DNA from: Bacteroidetes bacterium B1(2017)
GTDB taxonomy: Bacteria; Bacteroidota; Bacteroidia; UKL13-3
NCBI GenBank assembly: GCA_002256395.1
Contig: NKJG01000005.1
Location: 248,001 to 312,000, forward strand
Direction: 5' to 3'
Length of the DNA: 64,000 bases
The position numbers and the translations under genes were made by a program. Below the pieces are notes generated by a model that had not been told where the DNA came from, did no database searches, and worked only from the letters and a program-made list of their open reading frames with translations. Shown here piece by piece: positions 36,136 to 44,784 of this stretch (position 1 is its first letter; each line of letters begins with the position of its first letter).

Positions 36136-36692
36136 TTCTTTTCAAAGTTAACATTCACTGCAACATCAATCTGTTCAGAGATTTTTTGATTGACTATCGA
36201 AGGAATATTGATTTCATAATCACTCAAAAACACCTTAAAGGATGCCGAAACATTTATTTGACCATTCTTGATGGTAATCACCACAGGTAAAATTCGTTCT
36301 TGTGAAATTCCATGAATGATTAACTTGCCTTTTACCCGAACTTTATTGGTGCCATCTTTAAGCCAATCAACCTTATCAATAATTTTTCCAGAATAAGACG
36401 AAAAAGTATAGGTATTTGACTCAATAAATCGTTCATTAAAATGCTCTTGCTGTAGAGCACTGTTGAACCCTCCAAAAGAGGAGTTTTCTACACTTACGGC
36501 AAACGTATTTTGACTAGGATTAATTAAGCCTTTTATTTTATCTGAACTTGCTTTAATTATTTCCTGGGGAGCATAAGAAAAGAATGAAATCTTCCCATTC
36601 TTCAACTCATACAAGGAGGGAATTTGACCAATAAGGTTCCTATCACAAACCAATAGGTTCAGAAAAATAAATAGGAAATACCCCTTTCGCAT
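36132..36692 (-). CDS. YceI family periplasmic protein, second copy
   Basis: About 186 residues: signal peptide MRKGYFLFIFLNLLVCDRN, then a YceI barrel (GKISFFSYAPQEIIKASSDK; LQQEHFNERFIESNTYTF; KLIIHGISQERILPVVI). It is recognisably paralogous to the gene at 29233-29778, with the same QEHFNE-type and IHG landmarks. I chose the ATG at 36692; the frame is also open from a TTG two codons earlier. Its stop overlaps the sensor kinase start by four bases (ATGA type), so the two are translationally coupled. A possible job is quinone or isoprenoid binding for the neighbouring redox proteins. Confidence 0.88.
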   Translation of the reverse strand: MRKGYFLFIFLNLLVCDRNLIGQIPSLYELKNGKISFFSYAPQEIIKASSDKIKGLINPSQNTFAVSVENSSFGGFNSALQQEHFNERFIESNTYTFSSYSGKIIDKVDWLKDGTNKVRVKGKLIIHGISQERILPVVITIKNGQINVSASFKVFLSDYEINIPSIVNQKISEQIDVAVNVNFEKK

Positions 36693-36708
36693 GGTCAAAT
36701 ATAAGACC

Positions 36709-37437
36709 TTACTTTTTTATTACAACATCTTCCAAAATCAGGCTATAAGTGTATCCTGCGCCAAAATCTTTATTAACAGCAACGGTTCCTTCAAATGTAA
36801 CAACATCGCCAACGGCTACTGTTTCTTTAGTGGTAAGAGTTAAATCAAAATCGCCCTTAAACTCTGTTCCATCTTGAATATGGATCCAATTTTTATCCAT
36901 TATTTCAGCGCTAAATTTAGCAACTTTACCTTTTACCAAAACCTTTTTACCAGCTAAACTTTCTTTTTTCTCATATAAAGTTGCAATGGTAATTTGACCT
37001 TTTGCTGGGGCAATATCAACAGGCAATTTCACTTTCTCCACTACTGCACTTCCAACATGTGGTTGTCCTTGAGGCACAGGTTCTGGATTCATGTTTGTTA
37101 CCTGACCCGGTTCCACCAATTTAGGAACCTCCAAAGAAACGCCCCCTACAAAATAAACCTTATCAAAAGTTCTACCTAAATCTTTACTCGCAAAATTGGT
37201 CATTAACATTTCATTCATGTAGTAGTATGGCTCTCCAATTACAATTTCTGTTAACGGACATGCAAGCCATTTTTCCACTCCATTTTCATTGACCAAAACA
37301 TAGGTGTATTGAGTTGCATTAATTTTCTCCAAGGCAATTCCTTTATGAATATTTGGATCCAATTTAGTGCTTGGGGTTGATTCTCCGCAGGCAAATACTA
37401 GCCAAATTAGGCTTATTGAGAATAGTATATTTTTCAT
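36709..37437 (-). CDS. Lipoprotein with OB-fold-like C-terminal domain
   Basis: A 242-residue lipoprotein (lipobox WLVFAC17). Residues about 25-125 are an unrecognised domain (ITYVLVNENGVEKWLA-like; GEPYYYMNEMLMTNF). Residues about 155-242 form an OB-fold-like beta domain (LAGKKVLVKGKVAKFSAEIM; NWIHIQDGT; GDVVTFEGTVAVNKDFGAGY) of the kind found in small periplasmic nucleotide-free OB proteins. The gene lies between the CcsBA gene (35 bases upstream) and the YceI gene, so it belongs to the haem-maturation transcription unit. A chaperone or accessory role in cytochrome assembly is a guess; no catalytic residues stand out. Confidence 0.65.
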   Translation of the reverse strand: MKNILFSISLIWLVFACGESTPSTKLDPNIHKGIALEKINATQYTYVLVNENGVEKWLACPLTEIVIGEPYYYMNEMLMTNFASKDLGRTFDKVYFVGGVSLEVPKLVEPGQVTNMNPEPVPQGQPHVGSAVVEKVKLPVDIAPAKGQITIATLYEKKESLAGKKVLVKGKVAKFSAEIMDKNWIHIQDGTEFKGDFDLTLTTKETVAVGDVVTFEGTVAVNKDFGAGYTYSLILEDVVIKK

Positions 37438-37472
37438 CGTTTTATGTGTTAGTTTATGTTCAATCTTACAAT

Positions 37473-40400
37473 TTAATTGGTTTCAGAAGAATGCAATTTT
37501 TCTTGATGCTTTCTGTATGCTTTATCCTTTATGCCAGCGGCAATTACCAAAGCAAACACAGATAGGATAGCTATCCAAGCCCAAATTGGAAATATTGGAG
37601 TATCGCCAGTTCCATAGCTATGCATGCCTTTTGATAGATAATAATTTACCCCAATAAAGGTCATTAGAACCGTACCAAAAGCCAATACCGAACCAACTGT
37701 AAATAAATAATCTCCTCTTAATTTATCTACCAATCTTAAATGAACCACAATAGAATAAATCATGGTAATAATTAATGCCCAAGTTTCTTTGGCATCCCAT
37801 CCCCAATATCTACCCCATGATTCATTGGCCCAAATACCACCTAAGAATGTACCAACAGTTGCCAATACTAAACCAATGGTAATATTCATTTCATTAATAT
37901 GAGAAAGCTCTTTTATCATTAAGCTATACCTATTTCCATTGTGTTTATTTCTAATTAAATATAAGCTAAGAATAAATATTCCCAATATAAATGCTAAGCC
38001 TAAAAAGCCATAGCTAATTGTTAAAGTTGCCACATGAATTACCAACCAATAAGATTTTAATACGGGTTGCAAGTTGGTTAATTGAGGGTCATAACTACTA
38101 TGGCTGGCGGTCATTAAAGTAAAAAACGCTAGCAAAGCCGTGGCAGCTAATGGGATTTTAGAAAAACGTATAAAGCTAAATCCTGCTAATATTCCTGCCC
38201 ATCCTACTAACAATAAAGCTTCATACCCGTTGCTCCATGGCGCATGCCCAGATAAATACCAACGTAAACCCATTCCAAAAGTATGATAGGCAAATGCTAA
38301 ACCTAATAACACCAAAAAGAAATTCAAGGAAAGCGAAACGATTTTATTTTTCTTAACCAATAGATTGTCAAGGTACGCTAAGATTAATAACACAATAGCT
38401 AAGGCACCATAAATATTTCTTAGTAGAATAAATATTTGAGCTTTGTTATAGTATATCTCCATTTTCACTTGATTGGCAGAAGGAATTAAATCTGCTACAG
38501 CGCTTTGGCGTTGTATATTTTCAATATACCCAACTATTCTATCAGCCCTTGAGAAATCCTCAGAATTAATGCCTGTGTAAGCTGCATTAAGGTAGGCCCC
38601 CATAAAGTTATTATAATTCAATTGTGGAATATTTAAGTCGGCTAGTATATTCCATTTATCCTGCAGCAAGATTTGTGCTTTAGGGTCATTCCAATTTATC
38701 CAAACAGTGCTATTTGCAACAGGCTCTGGAAATACCTTTAGCATAGAGCCATCGCTAAGCATCATAAATATTTCAAAGCGCTCGCTAACTTTTATAATTT
38801 CTTTATCAACCAAGTTTTGATCCTGACCTTTTTTTCTAAATGCTTCTTCGGTAAGTTCTTTTAATTTAAAATTCCCCGAAGCATCAACCAAATCTGCGTA
38901 GGCAGCGTATTTGCCTGTAATTCCCAACATATCGGCTACCGCTTTTTCACGCACATAAATAAGTTTTTGGTTCTTCCAAAAAGGTCTATCCAATATCAAA
39001 TCAACAAACATTTGCATAGCATCCATTTTCCCCTTGCCTGCAAATTCAAACTGATCTTTTCTTGAAATTTTATGAAGTGCATCATAAGCCATCGTATGCA
39101 CTGGCTCAGATCTTCCATCAAAAGTTTGAGCAATTAACATACCTAAACGCTCGGCATGCTCTGGGCTCACAGGCTTTCTTACAATTTCTTGCGCTTGGGC
39201 AGTAATTCCTAAGGCAAGCATCAAAAGTAGAGTCGAACCAACCCTCATTTTTCTAATTTCACGAATGCTTTTTGCCAGGATTTGAAACCTTGAATGTTTA
39301 TTAAATAAGGTTAATATAAAACCAAGAGCTAAAAGTGTATACCCAAAATAGGTTATCCAAGTCCCCCAAAAATCATGGTTCACAGAAAGAACTGTGCCCT
39401 TTTCATCCTTATCATATGATGATTGAAAAAACCTATATCCATCATAATCTAATACATGATTCATATATATTCTAAAATTCTCCGTTCCCTCTTTACGGGT
39501 ATCCATAATAGTAACCTCACTTGCGTAAGAACTTGGATTGCTTGAACCTGGATAGCGCTCCAAAATAAAATCATTTAATCGTAAGGAGAAGGGTAAGCGA
39601 ATATCATTTTCTCCGCAACCTACTAATAAGGATATACCCTCTACATTTGCTTTTTGCATATCCGAAAAACCCTCCTGATTCATAAAAACAGGAACTTCAT
39701 AATCCTTATCCTTAAAGTTTACAGCTAATAGTAAAGCTGGAACACCACCATCACCGGCCTCTGCTCGAATAACCTTGCGTACAGCTTTTTTATATCCTGC
39801 ATGAAAAATAAATTTAAACGAATTATCTGCCAATCCATATTGTGTCATTGGGTTTAATTCAACTAATGCTCCAGCTGGCAACACTCCTTCTTGCATATCT
39901 GGAATAGTAATAGACCTTAATTCATAAGGAGCTAATAAGAAATACTTTCCTTCTTTTTCAAAGAAGATGATAGCTGTGGTATCATCGGCTGTATTAAAGG
40001 CCATTTTGTGGCTAAATGCGCTTGAAATTTCCTTACTTACTAAAAACAAATCCGATTCGTTTCCATTATCAAACACATTTAGTTTACAATAATCTTGCCC
40101 CCCCTCTACATTTTCGGCAAATCCATAGGTAGCACTCTTATAAAAATCTTTATAAGATATTTCCAAGTCGCCATTCTCCTTGGTAGAAATAGATTCGCTA
40201 AAATTGGCATCTGCTGTATCTCTTATGGCAAAAGGTATATTCAATCGAATTTCATTTCCTTGATCTATTGCTAAAACCTTTACAACTCTCTTAGGACTTA
40301 ATAACACATTTGAAGATTCACCTTCTCTAATATGAACAACGCCTTCATAGCCAATATACCTTGAAACACCCGCACCAATTATCATCACAATAAATGCCGA

Positions 40401-40646
40401 GTGAAATAATAAACCAGCATATTTCTTTTTTGAAAGAAGGTTGTATCGCTTTATGTTTCCGATAAAATTAATTGCTAGTAAAACCATTACCAACTCAAAC
40501 CATTTGGCGCCGTATACTAATTTATAGGCAGTTGCAGTATCATGGCTCTCTTCAATAAATGTGGCACCTGCCATGGCTATGGCAAAAACTAGCAACAACC
40601 ACAGAGTGGCCTTTGTTGAATAAAGTAAATTAAAAATAAATTTCAT
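37473..40646 (-). CDS. ccsA: Fused cytochrome c synthetase CcsBA (ResB-CcsA)
   Basis: About 1,057 residues. System II cytochrome c maturation: it moves haem across the inner membrane and ligates it to apocytochrome cysteines. The N-terminal ResB-like half has several membrane helices (LYSTKATLWLLLVFAIAMAG; YAGLLFHSAFIVMIIGAGVS) and a large periplasmic loop. A middle periplasmic region runs about 500-710. The CcsA half carries SGHAPWSNGYEALL and the haem-handling WWD motif ESWGRYWGWDAKETWA near residue 950, with His-bearing loops TASHSSYD and GMHSYG. The start at 40646 (MKFIFNLLYSTK) is preferred over an upstream TTG that adds 14 atypical residues. It heads a tight minus-strand gene series that includes several cytochromes. 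Confidence 0.93.
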   Translation of the reverse strand: MKFIFNLLYSTKATLWLLLVFAIAMAGATFIEESHDTATAYKLVYGAKWFELVMVLLAINFIGNIKRYNLLSKKKYAGLLFHSAFIVMIIGAGVSRYIGYEGVVHIREGESSNVLLSPKRVVKVLAIDQGNEIRLNIPFAIRDTADANFSESISTKENGDLEISYKDFYKSATYGFAENVEGGQDYCKLNVFDNGNESDLFLVSKEISSAFSHKMAFNTADDTTAIIFFEKEGKYFLLAPYELRSITIPDMQEGVLPAGALVELNPMTQYGLADNSFKFIFHAGYKKAVRKVIRAEAGDGGVPALLLAVNFKDKDYEVPVFMNQEGFSDMQKANVEGISLLVGCGENDIRLPFSLRLNDFILERYPGSSNPSSYASEVTIMDTRKEGTENFRIYMNHVLDYDGYRFFQSSYDKDEKGTVLSVNHDFWGTWITYFGYTLLALGFILTLFNKHSRFQILAKSIREIRKMRVGSTLLLMLALGITAQAQEIVRKPVSPEHAERLGMLIAQTFDGRSEPVHTMAYDALHKISRKDQFEFAGKGKMDAMQMFVDLILDRPFWKNQKLIYVREKAVADMLGITGKYAAYADLVDASGNFKLKELTEEAFRKKGQDQNLVDKEIIKVSERFEIFMMLSDGSMLKVFPEPVANSTVWINWNDPKAQILLQDKWNILADLNIPQLNYNNFMGAYLNAAYTGINSEDFSRADRIVGYIENIQRQSAVADLIPSANQVKMEIYYNKAQIFILLRNIYGALAIVLLILAYLDNLLVKKNKIVSLSLNFFLVLLGLAFAYHTFGMGLRWYLSGHAPWSNGYEALLLVGWAGILAGFSFIRFSKIPLAATALLAFFTLMTASHSSYDPQLTNLQPVLKSYWLVIHVATLTISYGFLGLAFILGIFILSLYLIRNKHNGNRYSLMIKELSHINEMNITIGLVLATVGTFLGGIWANESWGRYWGWDAKETWALIITMIYSIVVHLRLVDKLRGDYLFTVGSVLAFGTVLMTFIGVNYYLSKGMHSYGTGDTPIFPIWAWIAILSVFALVIAAGIKDKAYRKHQEKLHSSETN

Positions 40647-40821
40647 AAGGTGTGTCGTATAATGTTCTTCGAATTCGATTTTACCCAAGTAGAATTATTA
40701 CTATTTTGTAATGATTCACTTATTATTTGAGCGTAACGAAAGTAGCCTCTAGAAAGAATAAAAAAACTGACATTAATAAGGAAACTAGCAGAATTTTCTC
40801 AGGTATTGAAGCACTGTAAAT

Positions 40822-40864
40822 AAAAAAAGTGCCCGACCGAATTTACGGCCAGGCACTTTTTTTT
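40822..40864 (-). terminator. Bidirectional rho-independent terminator
   Basis: AAAAAAAGTGCC (40822-40833) and GGCACTTTTTTTT (40852-40864) form a stem with partly pairing GACCG/CGGCC inside and flanking A/T runs. It lies 17 bases downstream of the stop of the choice-of-anchor V gene and separates that unit from the CcsBA unit. Confidence 0.88.
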
Positions 40865-40880
40865 ATGAAAAATTGACCTA

Positions 40881-41747
40881 CTAGTAGATCAATATTTTTT
40901 GAATACTTCTATGAGTACCATTACTAATACTCAAGAAATAAACTCCCGATTGAACTTTACCTGATAAATCAAAAGATAATTTTTGTTCACCCATTTCAAG
41001 TTCATCATTTAATAGAGTAACAGCTTCTTTACCATCCATAGAAATCAACGTAATTTTTGTTGTTCCTTTAGTTGTATTGGTAAAGTTTACACCAATTCTA
41101 TCTAAGGCAGGGTTTGGAAATACTTTCACTTCCGAATTAGAACTTACACTTGATAAACTGGTAGGTATGCCTTCTTCAATGACATACGAATTTTGATAGG
41201 TAGTATCATCTGTAGTTGCATCATCTCCATTTGAAGATAAAGAACTAAAATAGAATGTTACAGGACCACTTCCTTTGGCAGGAGCTGTCCAACTAAAAGT
41301 ATATTCCTTTACACCGTCAGCAGTTGCACCAACCCTATGGTTCATGTAATATCTTCCAGAAGCCGCATGTAAAAACAACTTGGTTTCATTTGTATCAACT
41401 ACTGCTAATGTTCCACACATAATATTCGAATCGTTTTTCAAAACAGTGCATGAAAAACCTACTGGTCCAGCACCTAAAATTTTAAATTTAACGGTATGTA
41501 CTTCACCTGGCTTATATTTGGTTAATCCAGCGCCAAGTGTAAAAATTCTATGGGTATTGTCTTGAGTAACTGGCGCTACATCTGTATGACAACCAGTGCA
41601 ATCTTTGCGTACAGTAATACCAGGTCCAATAGCATCCCAAGCTCTTGTAGTAGAAGTAAAATTAACCAATTTGGTAAATCCAAACTGGGTTAAGAAAATT
41701 GCTATTACGGTTAATGGTAAAGCATAAATAAGTTTAATTTTTTTCAT
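40881..41747 (-). CDS. T9SS-sorted haem-motif protein with choice-of-anchor V domain
   Basis: About 288 residues. It has a signal/anchor helix MKKIKLIYALPLTVIAIFLT, then a CX2CH motif at C50-TG-C53-H54 (KDCTGCHTD), then a Reeler-like/choice-of-anchor V domain (about 60-190; YKPGEVHTVKFKILGAG; GRYYMNHRVGATADGVKEYT). The C-terminal part (about 210-288, VKVFPNPALDRIGVNFT to IQKILIY) is a T9SS type A sorting domain. It is predicted to be exported across the outer membrane and possibly to carry one haem. I chose the start at 41747 because the longer frame adds 23 residues before a normal signal sequence. It is separated from the upstream hexahaem gene by a hairpin, so its level may be set independently. 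Confidence 0.82.
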   Translation of the reverse strand: MKKIKLIYALPLTVIAIFLTQFGFTKLVNFTSTTRAWDAIGPGITVRKDCTGCHTDVAPVTQDNTHRIFTLGAGLTKYKPGEVHTVKFKILGAGPVGFSCTVLKNDSNIMCGTLAVVDTNETKLFLHAASGRYYMNHRVGATADGVKEYTFSWTAPAKGSGPVTFYFSSLSSNGDDATTDDTTYQNSYVIEEGIPTSLSSVSSNSEVKVFPNPALDRIGVNFTNTTKGTTKITLISMDGKEAVTLLNDELEMGEQKLSFDLSGKVQSGVYFLSISNGTHRSIQKILIY

Positions 41748-41777
41748 AAAAAAAGTTTTGAAATGAATAAACAGATA

Positions 41778-41810
41778 AAGGGCCGAAACAGAATTTCGGC
41801 CCTTTATTTT
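41778..41810 (-). terminator. Hairpin between two haem-protein genes
   Basis: AAAGGGCCGAAA (41778-41789) and TTTCGGCCCTTT (41794-41805) are perfect inverted arms with a four-base loop. On the minus strand it follows the hexahaem gene and is trailed by a short interrupted T stretch. It could be a terminator or an RNA-stabilising hairpin within the operon. Confidence 0.75.
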
Positions 41811-41817
41811 AATCAAA

Positions 41818-43566
41818 TTATTGAATAGGATTAGCTCTTAAATACCAGATAGCATTTCTTAATAAAGCATTGGTATATTTCGTATTATGGATACCACCAC
41901 TATATTCTTTAATTGCTACAGAGAAAGCTTGCATACATGCAAATTGTCCATTAGTAATTGAAGGCCATCTTTGTGCACCAGCAACAGGAGTTGCAACTGT
42001 GGAACCGTTTACAACAAATTGTCCAGCTTTAGTTCCAATATTGTAACCGCCTGTGAAATGTTTAGTTGTAAATTTATACCAACGATTTACTCTTGTAATA
42101 CCATCCGCTTCTAAAGTTGTATCTGTAGCACACATATACATACCTTTTACTTGTAATAATTCGGCAAGTGTATCTAAGTTTGCTTTTTGATTATTAAATG
42201 CGGTTGTAACTTTAGCTGTAGATGAAGAAAGTGGTGAACCACCATGACAATCAACTGTATTACAACCATTGTAATTACCTACTGCATCAAATGTATGTCC
42301 ACCATGTGGAACATCACTAATAATTTTAGGCATAGCCATATGGCAATTTTGGCAAGAAGCTTGAGTTGTATGTGCAGAGTTTGTATAAGCTATTGGAGCT
42401 CCAGGGATTTCAATTGGACCAAATCCTTTACCTGCTAATACTGCACCTGGCCAGCCGTAATGGCCTATTGTTGAACCAGAAATATTAACTTTATTACCAT
42501 TAGCACTTGTTTTAGTACTATCATAGAACATAGCTGTTAAATTAGCACCTAATGCTGGGTAATCTAATGAAGAACCATTACCAGAAGTTGTATTTTCTGT
42601 AATAGGTCTTGGTTGGTGACAATTTACGCATAAGTTACTCTTGCTATTATCTTGAGGGAAGTTTAAGTATTTAACTTTACCAGGCATAGCATAGAACAAC
42701 ATTTTAACTGAATCTTTTGTAGCTAAAGCCATTGAATCAGAAGGAGCACCTTTATGGCAAGTAAAGCAACTAATATGAGTTGGTAAACCATTCATTGCTG
42801 AAGAAACTGATGCAGGAACTGCAAAAGTATATGTGTATGGACCAGTACCAGTATAAGTAGGTTCAACTTTATTAGCTATTCTGTAGGTGAAACCTTCATT
42901 TGAATGGCAAGGAGCACATGAAGTACTTGCACCTTCGCCCATTGCTAATTCTTTACCTTCACCATGTTTTGAAAACTCATAAGCATAAGCTGCTTGGTCG
43001 CGTCTTTGCGCCATTGAACCTTGGTATGCAGCTGAGTTTTTATCATGAATATGGCATTGGGTGCAATTTGCAACTCCAGAAGGACCTTGAGGACCCATTG
43101 GACCTGCAACACCGGCAGGACCTGCAGGACCAGCTGGGCCAGGAGTTGAACTGCCAGAATTTGCAGCATATAAAGCGTAAGGAACACTTAACAACTGAGT
43201 AGTACTTGTAATACTATACGCTGTTCCACCTGCTGGATCAGTTTCTGTTTTAATAAAGAAAGGACCGTTTGCCCAATTAATAGAAGCAAATGTTCCACTT
43301 ACTACGGTTCCACCACCAATTTCTATAGTAGCTAAACCGTTTGCATTGGTAACCGGAGTTTGAGTTTCTGAATAAACTACTGCACCAGTTGAAGTACCTT
43401 GTAAAATACTAATCTTCATTCCAATAGTTGTATTTACCACCAAGGCAAAACTGCTATTACGAACTACTGCTTGATAACTCATTCTATGCGGCGACTGAGC
43501 CGATAGTAAATTAGAGAAAAATAGCATCACTGCTATAAGGACGATTTTTGGGCTAATGTTTTTCAT
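41818..43566 (-). CDS. Hexahaem cytochrome fused to collagen-like stalk
   Basis: A 582-residue secreted protein. The signal peptide ends near residue 24 (LLSAQ). Residues about 25-137 are the N-terminal beta domain typical of Bacteroidota surface proteins (MSYQAVVRNSSFALV, ending LLSVPYALYAANSG). Residues 143-164 are seven Gly-X-Y collagen-like triplets. The rest is a multihaem cytochrome with CX2CH at 168-172, 217-221, 267-271, 313-317 and 405-409 and a CX4CH at 435-441 (CNTVDCH). Additional histidines (KHFTGG, GGIHN, VPHGGH) are candidate axial ligands. No T9SS sorting domain is present at the C-terminus. The gene is three bases after a small T9SS protein gene. An extracellular or surface electron carrier is the most natural reading. 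Confidence 0.85.
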   Translation of the reverse strand: MKNISPKIVLIAVMLFFSNLLSAQSPHRMSYQAVVRNSSFALVVNTTIGMKISILQGTSTGAVVYSETQTPVTNANGLATIEIGGGTVVSGTFASINWANGPFFIKTETDPAGGTAYSITSTTQLLSVPYALYAANSGSSTPGPAGPAGPAGVAGPMGPQGPSGVANCTQCHIHDKNSAAYQGSMAQRRDQAAYAYEFSKHGEGKELAMGEGASTSCAPCHSNEGFTYRIANKVEPTYTGTGPYTYTFAVPASVSSAMNGLPTHISCFTCHKGAPSDSMALATKDSVKMLFYAMPGKVKYLNFPQDNSKSNLCVNCHQPRPITENTTSGNGSSLDYPALGANLTAMFYDSTKTSANGNKVNISGSTIGHYGWPGAVLAGKGFGPIEIPGAPIAYTNSAHTTQASCQNCHMAMPKIISDVPHGGHTFDAVGNYNGCNTVDCHGGSPLSSSTAKVTTAFNNQKANLDTLAELLQVKGMYMCATDTTLEADGITRVNRWYKFTTKHFTGGYNIGTKAGQFVVNGSTVATPVAGAQRWPSITNGQFACMQAFSVAIKEYSGGIHNTKYTNALLRNAIWYLRANPIQ

Positions 43567-43569
43567 ATA

Positions 43570-44061
43570 TTAAAAAACTTTAATGATTTTAAAAATTTTG
43601 ATTTCTAGATTGTCTTGATACACTTTTAATAGGTAAGCTCCATTTGGTAAGCCACCAACTTCAACGGCCGATTCATCAGCCTCAACTTTACTTTGTAGAA
43701 TTTGCTTTCCTTGCGAATCGAATAAACCATAGTTTAAACCCTTTAAACTAATGTTCTCAACTTTTAAAGTAAACTTGTCTACGCTAGGATTTGGATACAC
43801 AGATGCAGTTAAATTAATTCCTGCTAAACTCTTGTCTAATCCAGAAACCACAGAAATTTCATAAGGCTGTTGTAGCCCTTGAATTAATTTGTGGGTAGTA
43901 CCCGATGGGGAGGAGTAAAACACTTGGCCGATACTGAAACTAGCAGTACCTCCACTTCCGCTGGCGTTCCCACCAGCAGCAATGTTGCCCTGCTGGGCGA
44001 ATGCCGTTGTTGCCCCTAAACCTAGGAAACACCAACATAAAGCAATTAACATTTTTTTCAT
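43570..44061 (-). CDS. Small T9SS type A sorted protein
   Basis: A 163-residue protein: signal peptide MKKMLIALCWCFLGLGATTA, a short Gly/Ser-rich domain (GGNASGSGGTASFSIGQVFY, then KLIQGLQQPYEIS), and a complete T9SS type A sorting domain (about 90-163, SVYPNPSVDKFTLKVEN). This small family is common in Bacteroidota, often immediately upstream of collagen-like or YALYA-type surface proteins, as here with a three-base gap. It may be a structural partner of the hexahaem protein at the cell surface. No catalytic feature is visible. Confidence 0.85.
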   Translation of the reverse strand: MKKMLIALCWCFLGLGATTAFAQQGNIAAGGNASGSGGTASFSIGQVFYSSPSGTTHKLIQGLQQPYEISVVSGLDKSLAGINLTASVYPNPSVDKFTLKVENISLKGLNYGLFDSQGKQILQSKVEADESAVEVGGLPNGAYLLKVYQDNLEIKIFKIIKVF

Positions 44062-44080
44062 AAAACAAACCTGTTGTTGT

Positions 44081-44106
44081 CAACCTAACAATCGTTTGAT
44101 AGGTTG
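44081..44106. promoter_or_regulatory. Short inverted repeat upstream of the small T9SS gene
   Basis: CAACCTA and TAGGTTG are perfect seven-base arms 12 bases apart, 20 bases upstream of the start codon at 44061. It may fold in the mRNA leader or serve as an operator half of the adjacent longer dyad. Confidence 0.35.
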
Positions 44107-44126
44107 TTTGTCGATACAATAGTAAA

Positions 44127-44157
44127 ATTATTGTCAGATTAGGTTCATGACAATAAT
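44127..44157. promoter_or_regulatory. 10-bp dyad operator candidate in the cytochrome cluster
   Basis: ATTATTGTCA (44127-44136) and TGACAATAAT (44148-44157) are perfect inverted arms with an 11-base spacer, in the 239-base gap upstream of the T9SS/hexahaem genes. The spacing of about one helical turn suits a dimeric transcription factor. It does not match the CRP (TGTGA-N6-TCACA) or FNR (TTGAT-N4-ATCAA) consensus. A third TGTCA lies nearby. Confidence 0.5.
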
Positions 44158-44300
44158 CAGTTTCATTCATGAAAAATGTCAAAAAAATGACTGCCCTGTG
44201 ACAGAAAACATACGTAGGCAATCCCAATTAATTGGATTTGCTATAGCACAAAGTGTTGAGCACTAGCAATAAAATAAGCGAAAGAAAAAAAAATGATTTT

Positions 44301-44768
44301 CTAATTTACCACCAAGCTAGCAGTAGTAATTCCATGGCAACTGTTGCAACTGCCTCCAATATATCCTTGGTTCATCATTTTACTGTTTGAACCAACAGTT
44401 ACAACTGGGTAACATCCATTATTAAAATCTATGATTTGATTAGTATAGAAATTTCCATTGTTATCTGAAACCAAGCGCTTGATTAATTTACCTTGTTTAC
44501 CTGTTTTTTCATATAACTCTATCACAGCATTTTTTTGAGCACTAAAATTTGAGGCATAAATTGTTCCTGCAACTGTCCACCATTTATCTGCACCAGGAAA
44601 CTCGCCATTATTATGTGAATTATGACATTTGCCACAATTTTCACCTGAGTTATGACTTCTACCTCCACTTTTACTTTCAACTGGATTCTTACTTAATTGG
44701 TCGTAATGCGAGCACGAAATAACCAAAAGCAAAGCCACTATGAAGGCTACATAAACAGTGTTTTTCAA
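44301..44768 (-). CDS. Dihaem-motif lipoprotein, copy 2
   Basis: A 155-residue lipoprotein (lipobox VISC19) with two CX2CH motifs, C45-GK-C48-H49 and C141-NS-C144-H145. It is a clear paralogue of the protein encoded at 31136-31627, with the same SCSHYDQ start, SHNSG before the first haem, WWTVAGTIY core, KQGKLIKRL and the NQG.IGGSCNSCHG end. The same gene order (two-domain cytochrome lipoprotein then this protein) recurs, so the pair was duplicated as a cassette. Predicted to be an envelope electron carrier; no named family recognised. Confidence 0.78.
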   Translation of the reverse strand: MKNTVYVAFIVALLLVISCSHYDQLSKNPVESKSGGRSHNSGENCGKCHNSHNNGEFPGADKWWTVAGTIYASNFSAQKNAVIELYEKTGKQGKLIKRLVSDNNGNFYTNQIIDFNNGCYPVVTVGSNSKMMNQGYIGGSCNSCHGITTASLVVN

Positions 44769-44784
44769 AACTCCTTCTTTCTAT

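Noticed and set aside
41778..41810. Riboswitch upstream of the choice-of-anchor V gene
   Set aside because: It is a simple perfect hairpin without an aptamer-like region; a terminator or stabilising hairpin is sufficient explanation.
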